Part shown: piece by piece, positions 1 through 12,400 of the stretch
How the letters are laid out: every line of letters begins with the position of its first letter
Numbering within the stretch: the stretch's first letter is position 1
Source of the DNA: Molanna angustata
Taxonomy: Eukaryota > Arthropoda > Insecta > Trichoptera > Molannidae
Length of the DNA: 64,000 nt
Assembly: GCA_963576475.1 (NCBI GenBank)
Contig: OY754977.1
Coordinates: forward strand, 33,420,672 to 33,484,671
Direction: 5' to 3'
Notes under the pieces: model-generated
Seen by the model: only the letters and a program-made list of their open reading frames with translations
Databases searched by the model: none
Told to the model about the DNA's origin: nothing
Made by a program: the position numbers and the translations under genes

Positions 1-309
1 TATATAATTAAACAAAAATATACCTAAACAATATACCTATATAATTATAAGCTGCTTCAGAACAGGTTTTTAACCTAGTGAAGCAGTTTACATTCCGCAT
101 CTAGTTCTTAAGTATCTTTTTTTGTAAAAATATTGTATTGTTAAACTTTGATGTGTACCTTGTATATTATTTCTTATGTTACAAATAAAAAAAAAAAAAA
201 ATGAGAATGAAATAATGTAAATAATGAAGAAAAAAAATATAAAAAAAAAAAATAAATAAATAAATAAAAATTTGAGCCATGTAGTTACATTTTTGATATA
301 TTGTTATAG
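1..309. other. fibrillin intron, A-rich
   Basis: Intron upstream of exon a. It holds two A-rich low-complexity tracts (about 188-201 and 226-275) and no recognisable gene. Confidence 0.6.
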
Positions 310-468
310 GAGAATGTATCGATATGAGGAAAGAACAGTGTTATCTGAATTATGCCCACGGTGAATGTTCCACTCCCATGTCACACGAGCAGACACAGAT
401 GCTTTGCTGTTGTTCCATGGGGAAGGCTTGGGGATCTCCTTGTACACCGTGTCCACAGTCTGGCACAC
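310..468 (+). CDS. fbn: fibrillin exon a: end of an EGF and most of TB domain 1
   Basis: Acceptor AG is at 308-309 and donor GTAAGT at 469; phase 1 in and 1 out. The exon gives the last cysteine of a preceding EGF, then CY, GEC, a CCC triplet, the WG pair and two further cysteines of an 8-cysteine TB module. The eighth cysteine is in the next exon. Confidence 0.9.
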
Positions 469-3400
469 GTAAGTCAATGTGTTTACATTTATCACATTTT
501 TATTTTGCAAAAGGTCTAACATTGTAAGTCAATATGTCATTTATCACATATTTATTTTGTGACATTCAAAGTAGATAAATGTTTCATTTTTTAAATGATG
601 TAAAGTAAGTATAATAAAGGTGGGTTACAAATCTGTCATCACTGGATTACTATGTCAGCGCTTTAACCGAACCATCTAAATCCCATATAGCCATTTTTAA
701 ATGATGTAAAGTAAGTATAATAAAGGTGGGTTACAAATCTGTCATCACTGGATTACTATGTCAGCGCTTTAACCGAACCATCTAAATCCCATATAGCCAT
801 TTTTAAATGATGTAAAGTAAGTATAATAAAGGTGGGTTACAAATCTGTCATCACTGGATTACTATGTCAGCGCTTTAACCGAACCATCTAAATCCCATAT
901 AGCCATTTTTAAATGATGTAAAGTAAGTATAATAAAGGTGGGTTACAAATCTGTCATCACTGGATTACTATGTCAGCGCTTTAACCGAACCATCTAAATC
1001 CCATATAGCCATTTTTAAATGATGTAAAGTAAGTATAATAAAGGTGGGTTACAAATCTGTCATCACTGGATTACTATGTCAGCGCTTTAACCGAACCATC
1101 TAAATCCCATATAGCCATTTTTAAATGATGTAAAGTAAGTATAATAAAGGTGGGTTACAAATCTGTCATCACTGGATTACTATGTCAGCGCTTTAACCGA
1201 ACCATCTAAATCCCATATAGCCATTTTTAAATGATGTAAAGTAAGTATAATAAAGGTGGGTTACAAATCTGTCATCACTGGATTACTATGTCAGCGCTTT
1301 AACCGAACCATCTAAATCCCATATAGCCATTTTTAAATGATGTAAAGTAAGTATAATAAAGGTGGGTTACAAATCTGTCATCACTGGATTACTATGTCAG
1401 CGCTTTAACCGAACCATCTAAATCCCATATAGCCATTTTTAAATGATGTAAAGTAAGTATAATAAAGGTGGGTTACAAATCTGTCATCACTGGATTACTA
1501 TGTCAGCGCTTTAACCGAACCATCTAAATCCCATATAGCCATTTTTAAATGATGTAAAGTAAGTATAATAAAGGTGGGTTACAAATCTGTCATCACTGGA
1601 TTACTATGTCAGCGCTTTAACCGAACCATCTAAATCCCATATAGCCATTTTTAAATGATGTAAAGTAAGTATAATAAAGGTGGGTTACAAATCTGTCATC
1701 ACTGGATTACTATGTCAGCGCTTTAACCGAACCATCTAAATCCCATATAGCCATTTTTAAATGATGTAAAGTAAGTATAATAAAGGTGGGTTACAAATCT
1801 GTCATCACTGGATTACTATGTCAGCGCTTTAACCGAACCATCTAAATCCCATATAGCCATTTTTAAATGATGTAAAGTAAGTATAATAAAGGTGGGTTAC
1901 AAATCTTCAAAGTAGTCACAAGTAGTCGCAGTGTCTGAAAGTGTGGTAACAGTTACCACACTTTGTGACCGAAAAAATTCGGTAACAAAGTGTGGACTTT
2001 GTGTCGACACCGTGTCGACACAAAGTGTACACATTGTGTAGACTTTCATTCTATACACTTTGCGACTAGTTTGCGACTAGTGTACACTTTGGGAAAAAGT
2101 GTAGTAACGTGTGGTAACAGTGTGGAAACATTGTTACCAGAATATTTAAATCTACACACAATGTGTGGTAACGTTACCACACTGTTACCACACTTCTAGT
2201 CGCGATCATTACAATGCTAAATGTAAAGAAAATGTCATAACTTCTCAAACTGTTTCGATAGAGTGCCACGTATTGTCATCAAAATTGCATTCATTATGAG
2301 CAAACAACCAAAACGATTCCGTCAGTCATCGACTTTCTACAGAAAAGTGAAAAAGTTAATTAATTTATAAAACCTAACTCCAAGTAAATATTTTCATTTA
2401 CCTATTTAAATATTTCATTTCCAAATATATGAGCGAAGTGTGCTCTTTGTTTATGAGACCTTTCTAACTATGTTTAATTAGTTCATCTAAAGCCGTATTC
2501 GTATTTATCTGATGTGAATAAATAGTAATGTGTATTGATTGTCTACCTTAACAGGATTTTTTCCTACTTAGTTTGACAAATAGAATTTTTTTTTCAACAC
2601 TTAACATGATACCTCGAATACCTACATCATTATATTTTCATACTTTATTATTACATCTGTATTTTTTTTAATTATTTATAATCAGAGATACCTATTTGTT
2701 TTCCTTTAGGTCTTTTTGTAAAGAAAATAAATATATTATTATTAATCATTTAGTCGTAGCTCTCGGAGTGTTCATATGTTCGCAATGTAAAAACAACTGA
2801 ATTGTATATTATATTAGGGGCTTCGCCCCTTCTGCTCCCGCGGCCCAGGCCTTTTTGCCGCTCCGCGGCTTTTAATTGGGCCGCTTCGCGCCTCTATTTT
2901 TAAAATCCCAAATGCCTCTATTCAAAAAAAAAATTGCCCAAATTCCTCTATTTTTAAAATCACTGTAATGACAATCGTTATAGAAAAATGTGGCGTTTGG
3001 TTCTCGCTGCCTAAATTGTCAGCCATATCTGTATCATTATTAAATTAATAATGAATATTTTTGAACGCGAACATTATTTGAGGTAAAATTGTTTTACTTT
3101 TAATTGTTTGTTCGGACAAACCAAAAAAGATGGCGTAACGTATTATTATTATACATAGAAAAAATACTAGCGATTCTGATTCGTAACAACACAGCACTGG
3201 AGCGTGCAGCGTGCACACTAGTCGATGTGCTATGAGCATGAGTCATGACTAGAGACCTGAATTCATCGGTGTTTTTTTTTTGAAAAGCGGTGTTATTTTT
3301 ATAGAAAAGCGGTGTTATTTTTTAAGAAAGGGGTGTTATTTTTTAGAAGTCGGTGTTATTTTTTGTGAAAGCGGTGTTATTTTTTAAGAAAAGTGATGTT

Positions 3401-6400
3401 TAGAATTGTTTAAAATTTAGAATTGCAAGTTCTGTTTGCATTATAAAAGATAATATGCTTATATAATTTATATAATTTAAATTAAAAATTGTTTGAAAAA
3501 TTACAAACAAATAGAACTTTATCATCCTAAATAACAATTTTTTGCATCAAATTTAAATTGCTTCAAAATTGAAAATATACATTGCAGCCAAATTGTTTTC
3601 TTTAAGATTGGTTATTCTGTCAAACTTCATACAAAACATTATTGTATGAAGATAAAAATCGTTCTGAATCGACATTATTTTATTTAAAAATACTCCAAAC
3701 ACAACGTAAAACAACAAATAAAATTACTAGAAATGTCTCAACTGTAAATAATCAAAACAATTTGTTATTTTTTTGCGAAAATGACGGTAAAAATGACAAA
3801 AAATCGGTGACATTCTCCAAAAACGTCAAAATTCGCGTTATTCGCGAAAAATTTAAATTAATTTTGTATGTAGTAAGTAATAAAATTTTGATGGTAGTTT
3901 AAAAAAATGTTTCTACTAACTTATTTCGCTACTAACTTATTACCTAGTATGAAATAAGTTTGATATTAGTCCTCGTTTTGTACGAAAAGTAGTTTTAATT
4001 TTTCTATAGGACGTGTCATTTAGCCATAATCCAATTTGAAAGATTGAAGAAATCTTAAATATTTCAAATTTTATAAAAAAGGATTCATTTAGGTATATAA
4101 AAAAATCAATTCTTAGTAAATTTAATTTTTATTAAAAAAAAAGTTAAAGTGATATTGTTTAAAAAGAACGAAAAAAATAGTTTTTTGACAGCCAATTTGC
4201 ACATATTTTTGAAATTTGCAAATCTGGATTTGTAATCTCAATAATAGTTGTCTAATCATCCTCCTTAAAATCAATAATACTCCGCACATTTTAGGTAGGT
4301 GTGCATTTTTTGATTGGGTTATTACGTTTTTTTCATATATTATGTTCATGCATCCAAAATAAACCTATTTGAATGATTCTTGTGTATTTAAGTCTTTCTT
4401 CGTCTAAAAAAATCGTTCATAATATTTTTTGCTATACTTTTGTTTGTAAATGCTTTTGTTAGCGTATTATTAAACAAATAAATAAATAATGTTGTGAAGT
4501 TTCTAAAACTTTGAGAATAACTGGTAGCAAAAAGGACGTGAAGCCATTTTGTAAATTCGGTAACTATGTTACTACTTCTGGAAACATGTCGACACATGTC
4601 GACTTTGTGTGGTAACTTTGTGACTAGATTGCGACCACATTATGCTATATGTCAAATATAATTTTGTTTTATTATTGGCCACAATTTTATGCTTTTTGTT
4701 GATTATATAACTAATTTTTAATATTATAATTTGTTATTTATTGAAACGAAAGCTTCAGAGTTTTCTAAATGCATGATTTTTTTAGTGAAAATATAATAAA
4801 TATTTCGCTATTATTGTTTAAATTACGATTACATGGTGTCCCGTTGGACAATTTCAACCTATTTTAACAAATTACACAATGAATTTCTTTTCCCATTAAA
4901 AATGTAGCCTTATAAAGTCATATTTAGCAATATTCAAAATAAACACTTGACAAACTTTAATGGCAGTGTTGTATTGTTTTTTTTTATCTATCATTCTCGC
5001 ATAAATGTCAAACGAGTTGAAAGCAAGTGAGCGAATGATGAACTAAATTCGGTCGCAAACTGGTAACAATGTTACCACACGGCGTCGGAACATTGTGACC
5101 GAATGTTACTGTGTCCACTCCTCCCCATTTCTAGTCGCCGTTACGACACAGTGTGCACACGGCGACTGAAATATGTTACTAGAATACAATGTGTCGACAC
5201 AAACCGTGTCGACACGGCGACTGGAATTGGCTATATGGGATATCATACCCATATATATTAAATAATATTATGTCCAAAATAAATAATAACGAAGGAATAA
5301 TTTTAGTTGGCGACATTAATATTAATCTATCAGATGTAAATAATACCGATGTAAATAATTACCTTAATTTAATGGCTAACTGGGGATTAGAATGTTGTGT
5401 TAGAGACAACACTAGAGAAGAAATAATCGCTAATAATCTAGTCACATCTTGTATTGATCATACATTTGTCAGAGAATTAAATCATATTACATTATAGTGG
5501 ATTAAATCATATTACATAACAGTGGACTATAAGGTTTGCCTGATGGTGTTTAAAGCTCTGAACGACTTGGCTCCACACTACATTCAGGAATTGTGCCAAA
5601 GGAATGTTCCATCGGGGAGGTAGCTTACGCTGAGATTGTCTGGAGTACCAACTCTTTAAAAGAATTGGACAGAATCAATGAGGCGGCTTACTATGATCAC
5701 AGTTTCAGTGTGAACAGGCCTTTAAGGTGGAATAAATTACCCCTGATATACGTGGAGATTAGACCATTGACATCTTGGGGAGACTGCTTAAAACTGACTT
5801 GTTATTTATAATATGGTTTGTTATAGATGAGTATACAGTGCTGTGTGGCAACAAGCCGGGTCAGATAATAAACCCAATGACAAACAAGACTGAGGAAATA
5901 GACGAATGTGCTCTGATGGGATCCATGTGTAAACATGGTACTTGTGTCGACACTCCTGGAAGCTTCGAATGCCACTGCAACAGAGGGTAAATATACTCAA
6001 TTTATTAAACAAGTTCTTCATTGTTATTATTTGTTAAATACCCTTTTATACTGGTCGGCAAATCTATTTACATTTAAATATGAATACTTGTTGCAGTTTC
6101 ACTTATGTATATACATATAGGCACTGACTGGTATCGGTCTGTTGAAGACAATATTCTGAGTGCAAGAATATAAAGTTATAGAAATTATCATCACCCAGTT
6201 CAAAAGAATATTGTCACTGTAAAATTGTACACTGCTAGCCCTAAAACAAGGTTTCCTAGTTGGGCAGCATTAATCTACTTGTTTTTATCATTGTAAAATA
6301 TGGTATTATAACAAATAAATTTTCATCAAGAATTATCCATCGACAAACTAAATCAACATACATTTTATGTTAAGCACTAATGTTTTTCTCATTAGACAGG

Positions 6401-9400
6401 TGTTGGTGATATTGTGTGCTAACTTACAGTAGATTAGATGTGTGCAATGCAATATCTCTCTATTCCAGAGAGTAATTTTCTTGGATGGTGGGAGTTTTGA
6501 TTTCAAATAAACTTGTTTTCAATAATATACTTTTAATACAATTTTAAAATAATATAAATTCAAGATTTAATAATTCTGTATATACCTAAGTGAGAATCAA
6601 AGTTGTTTAGTTGAGGAGGTCTATCTAGAATAAGAATCTATTGTTCTTTTTGTCTTAATTACAACTTTTTTATTCATCACTATTTATATATTTTAATTAT
6701 TTACCCTAGCATAGAAACAACAGCTAAAATAATATATAAATAATATTATTTATACCAGTTGGGCGACATCTGTCAAAATACTCTTTTATTACTTTGATAA
6801 CATGCTTCAATGTAATCATTCAAATGGTTCTGAACCAAACTATATGACAGCTTCCACAGATGTCATTTTTCATCTTTTTTTTTTTTTTTTTTGAGTGGCA
6901 GCTCTCCAAGGAGAACACACTTAGGCCGGTTGGCCCTTTGTGATACCACAGTGGGGTTGTCCTTCCCCTTCACTAAACCACATTGAACCAGCCTGAGTGG
7001 TTAATAAATGTCAGAACGTCGCTAATGTCAGCAGACGCTATGTCCATCAGGTCATCGTAGAAGAAACTTCCCAAGAATTTCCTCCTATTTCTGGAGAGAG
7101 CAGGGCATTGACAGAGGAAGTGGACTACCGTCTCTTCTTCCTCTTCATCTTGGCATGCTCTGCAATAATCAAATGCCTCTAAACCAAGCCTTCTGGCATG
7201 TTTTCCTATGAGCCAGTGCCCTGTTAATACCGATGTGACTCTGGCTAGTGAGTCCCTTCTGAACGAGAGCATCTCCCTTGTTCTCTTGAGATCATATTTT
7301 GGCCATGTTTGTTTGGCAATGGCACACGTGCTTTCTTCAGACCATCTTTGATTGGCACGAGTTATCGTTTTCTCATCGACCCGGAGTTTACATGTTGCCA
7401 TGGGAACCCCGGGTCGATGATTTATTGTTTCTAAAGGTAACAGGGTACCTGCCCTGGCCAGTTCATCTGCCTTACAGTTACCTGTTATATCATTGTGACC
7501 TGGTACCCACATAACAAGTATGTTAAACCGCTCGGCTGCTTTGTTTAATGCTATGCGGCAGTTCAGGGCAACTTTAGAGGTCGTTAATGCGCCTCGCAGA
7601 GCCTTGATCGCTGCTTGGCTGTCTGTGAGGATACGGACTTCGCTGCCTTGCATTGCGGCCCTTTGTATCCATCCTATTGCTTCTTGAATCGCCAGGATCT
7701 CTGCCTGAAAAACACTGCAGTGGTCTGGCAACCTGAATGAAATATTGATATTTGGTTGCTCCGAAAATACCCCTCCACCCACCCTTCCGTCCAGTTTCGA
7801 CCCATCTGTGTATATCACTATCTGGGCCTCACCATGGTGAATTGCGTTCTCCTTCCACATCTCCCTCGAGGGGATTTGGGTGGAGAACCCATTCTCGAAG
7901 AAGGGTTTGGGAATGGTGTGGTCAATACCTTCGGATGGTTGTTTGTACTCCTGAAGAATCATGGAGTGCCCAATATGAGTCCCCTTCCAAGGGTTAACAT
8001 TATTCATTCTTAGGGCAGCGTTTGCCGCCATTTGTTTCCCAAGGAGGTCAAGCGGAATCAGGTGCAGGATGGTGTCAAGAGCTTTAGTTGGTGTAGTTCT
8101 TAGACAGCCAGTGATTGTCACTTCAGCTAGTCTTTGAACTTTTGCCAGCTCCTTAAGGTGTGCCCCTTTTTACAAGGAATGCCACCATACCACCACCCCA
8201 TACATCATGATTGGCCTTATGACCGCCTTGTGACTGTCAAGAGCTTTAGTTGGTGTAGTTCTTAGACAGCCAGTGATTGTCACTTCAGCTAGTCTTTGAA
8301 CTTTTGCCAGCTCCTTAAGGTGTGCCCCTTTTTTCAAGGAATGCCACCATACCACCACCCCATACATCATGATTGGCCTTATGACCGCCTTGTACATCCA
8401 GTGGGTTATCTTCGGGTGCACTCCCCAGCTTTTTCCCACGATCTTTTTGCAGGTGTACAGCGCATTTGTAGCTTTCCGTACTCTCTCCTGCATATTGGGC
8501 TTCCAGTTCAGCTTCCTATCCAGAATTAGTCCCAGATATTTAGCTTGGGCTGAGATCTCTAGTGTCACTCCCTCCAGGGTTGGCAACGTGAAGGTCGGGA
8601 TTACCCGTTTATTTGTGAATAGGACTAACTCCGTTTTCCTTGGGTTGACTCCCAACCCACTGCTGTTACACCATCGAGTTATCCCACCTAATGCTCTCTG
8701 TAAAAGAGATGTGAGTATGTTGGGAATCTTCCCCGACACTGCTATGGCGAGGTCGTCCGCATACGCGATTACCGTAACGCCAATGTTGTCCAATTCCATC
8801 AACAGTTCATTTAAGGCTAAATTCCATAGAAGAGGTGATAGAACACCCCCTTGGGGTGTACCCTTCACTGGGTATCTTCTTATCTTTGAGCCTCCAAGTT
8901 CCGAGTTTATGACCCTATTTCTCAACATATGATCGATAAACTCTGTAAGCGAAGTCTCTATCCCTAGTTTCTCCAAGGACTGAGCTATCTTTTCGTATTT
9001 AATATTATTAAAGGCTCCTTCTATATCTAGAAAGGCTACCAATGTATATTCTTTGTACTTCATCGATTTCTCAATTTTCTGTACTAGAGTATGTAGGGCT
9101 GTTTCAACAGATTTCCCTTTACTGTATGCATGCTGGGACTCTGACCACATTGAAGGTTCAATTTTACTCCTGATGTGTGTCTCTATGAGTCTCTCTAGCG
9201 TTTTCATGACAAACGAGGATAGACTTATTGGTCTGAAATCCTTGGTTGTAGCGTTAGATGTTTTACCTCCTTTGGGTATGAACACCACTTTTACTTCCCT
9301 CCATATTTTGGGGGTATAACAGAGTTCTATACATGCCTCAAAGACTGTCTCCAACCAAGGTATGACAATCTCTGAGGCCGCCTGTAGTTCCGCCGGTATG

Positions 9401-12400
9401 ATTCCATCCGGACCTGGCGATTTGTAAGGTTCGAACCCAAATAAAGCCCAAGAAATTGCTTCTTTTCTGAAAAGTCTTTGGGCGCTTCTTTGTTTCCTGG
9501 TTTGGTTTGTTGCTCTTGGCAACTCCTGCTTACATCCAGGAAAGTGTGTCTTAGTTAATAGCTCTAATGTCTCAGAGCTGCTTGTGGTCCAGCTGCCGTC
9601 TTGCCTTTTTATGTACTCGGGCATTACTGGATCCGTTGCTAGGATTTTGCGAATCCTATTTCCTTCAGGGATTGTTTCAATCATAGTGCAGAAAGTTTCC
9701 CAGGAGGCTTTTTTCGCTGTTTTTAATTTGCTTTTGAAAACTCTTTGACTAGCCTTATAGTTTTCCCAATTGTTGGTTACCTTGGCTAGATTGAATAATC
9801 TCCGACATTCCTTTCTCAGGGTAATGATCTCTTTTGTCCACCAAGGTGGTCTCTGTCTTCCTTTAACCGTGCGAACCGGGCATGATACCCTGGTTGCCTG
9901 ATTACAAGCATTGGTAAAGGTTTCTATCGTATCGTCCAGTTCTTCTATTGTGGAAGGTCTGGGCGGTATTTCTAATAGAAGTTCGCTGAGGGCAGTGTTA
10001 TACTTATCCCATTGCGTCTTCTTTCTGTTACGGTACCTAATTTTGTCCGGCTTCTGAAGGTCCAGACTGAATTCTATGTACTGGTGGTCAGAGAAGGAAT
10101 GGTCATCTGAGACTTTCCAATCTCTTACATATTGGGCAGCTTGTTCATTGACACACGTTATGTCCAGAACTTCGCGCCTTATTGCGGTGATAAAGGTTGG
10201 AGAATCACCTTCATTGCAAATTTCAAGGTTATTACACATGATATATTCAAAAAGTAACTCACCTCTTTCATTTGTGTCCGTACTGCCCCAGATGACAGCT
10301 TCCACAGATGTCATTTTTCATCTTGGTTGTTTTTTATTTTGATTAATTATAAATAAGCAATATTTTACAAGATGATTCTTATATTTTAGCACAAAATCGT
10401 TATGTTTTTGATTAATTTCCAGGTACATATACGACATAGAGTCTCACCAATGTAGAGACGACAATGAATGCTTGAGGATACCCAACCCTTGTCAGGGCAA
10501 TGCACAATGTGTCAACAGACCAGGATTCTTCGAGTGCACGTGTCCTGATGGATATAAACTTGGAGCTAGGTAATGTTGTATTGTATTACTATGGACTACT
10601 ACTTCATTTAAGAAATGTTTTCTCAATTGAAGAAATCTTTGCTTACTAGAATTTTGCATTATTTTTTAAACAAATTTTAATAGAAATATGGTAATTTGTT
10701 TACAGTGGAACAGTAAAATTGGTTAATATTGTTTTTAATCTATTTTATTCAGCCTTCGAGACTGCGTAGATATTGACGAATGTATCGAACGTCCCGGCGT
10801 GTGTTCAAACGGCGACTGTCGCAACCTTCAGGGCTCCTTCCAGTGCATCTGTCGTCCGGGATACTTCCTCACTCCGCAGAAGGACAACTGCCTGGACGTG
10901 GACGAGTGCCAAAGACACCAGAATGTTTGTAAGAATGGAACATGCGTGAACACGGCTGGAAGCTACAAATGCCATTGTCACGATGGCTTCAAACTTAGTC
11001 CCAACAATGACTGTATTGGTAAGATTTAGTTTTTTCTATAATAGGTAGGCACTCATATTTATTTGAATGCTAAAAAAATGTGTTTAGGGCTCGAATAATA
11101 AGAGAATGTGGGTGACAGTATTATAAAGCATTAAAACAACAACGTAACTTTGTTTATTTCCAGTTGTATATTTTTATTTTTTTACCCATGACACTGCCGT
11201 GTACCACTCACTCATTTTGAAAACTTCACAATAGGTTGAAATAAAAATAAAATTTTTAGATGTGGACGAATGTCGTGTGATGCCATTCCTGTGTCGCAAT
11301 GGCCGATGTCGTAACACTGTTGGAGGATTCTTCTGTGAGTGTGCAGCTGGTTATATACTCACTGAAGATGCACAACACTGCAGAGATATTGATGAATGCA
11401 GAGAGGTACATATATCTTAATTATTATAAACCGCCAAACGCATGACATTTTCTTCCAACCAGCTGGTGATTACAGTCCGTAGAAGCTAGATATGATCTGT
11501 TGGGTATTGAACCTAGGACACCAGTATAGATGGTACACAGCCATTGATTACGACTATACTTGTTATTATATGTATATTTCTACCAAATAATATAATAACT
11601 TAATTACTTACTATTTATTTGGTTGTTACTATTGCCGTGCAGAGGGTGTCTTTATGAGGAGCTCGACTTCTGGGATCGAACCAGTTGATCGGCTAAATAC
11701 TTCTGCGTGTTCTTTAACCATGCACGACTGTAACCGACAATAGAATTGGGTATTTAAATAGACATATAAATAAGAACTCAAAGATTAAAACTTACTGGAT
11801 TTATTCACAAAGTTATTTACACATGATACTGGTATTACGCGAAGATTATAAATATTAAAACTCAATAAATTTAAACGACTACAGGAACGTGGCTGGGTCG
11901 TAACGAATTCCGGTCAGGGGAGAAGCTGGTAGGCAGGAACGAACTTGAATGCCGATAAACGGTCCGTCGCGTCTATTATAGCTGGCGTGACGTCACCGAT
12001 TGTGCGCGCGCCGATTTTCCGAAATGTGATAGGTCTTGCCATACACTCCCTCACCAGTCCGGAAGACGGTACAACTATGGCCTCTGAATCCCTGAGTCTC
12101 TGTAACATAAAAATAAAAAAAATTCAAAGTATTTGTTTTTAAAGGTATACATAACTCTTATTGTTCTAAGTGTATGCTAGACATCTTACATTATTGTTAA
12201 ATTATGTCTGCATCATTAAGTTTATCAAAGCTAATTGTTCCATAATTACTGATAACTAATTCTGTTATCTAAAATACAAACAAATATTGGTTAAAAATAC
12301 AAACTTTACGATAACTTTACATTACTTATTGTGGACAAAATCATTCCTTAATTGAATGTATGTTTGTTCAAAATATTTTAAATAAACACTAAAACAAAAC

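Larger units (their letters stand above)
6844..10324 (-). mobile_element. 5'-truncated LINE with RNase H, antisense in fibrillin intron
   Basis: A 33-bp perfect target duplication (ATGACAGCTTCCAC...CATCTT) is at 6844-6876 and 10292-10324. The element occupies 6877-10291 on the minus strand, with its poly(A) tail seen as poly(T) at 6877-6892. It is truncated inside the endonuclease domain. Relatedness to the intact LINE at 41.7-47.4 kb shows in shared blocks such as IWGSTD.N.RGELL and PTF...R.EVLD. Confidence 0.95.

Noticed and set aside
589..1906. CRISPR-like regular array
   Set aside because: Copies are contiguous with no variable spacers, and the genome is eukaryotic. The same holds for 31226-35187.
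7299..9319. Several + strand frames over the LINE
   Set aside because: Antisense shadows of the LINE reverse transcriptase and RNase H frames.
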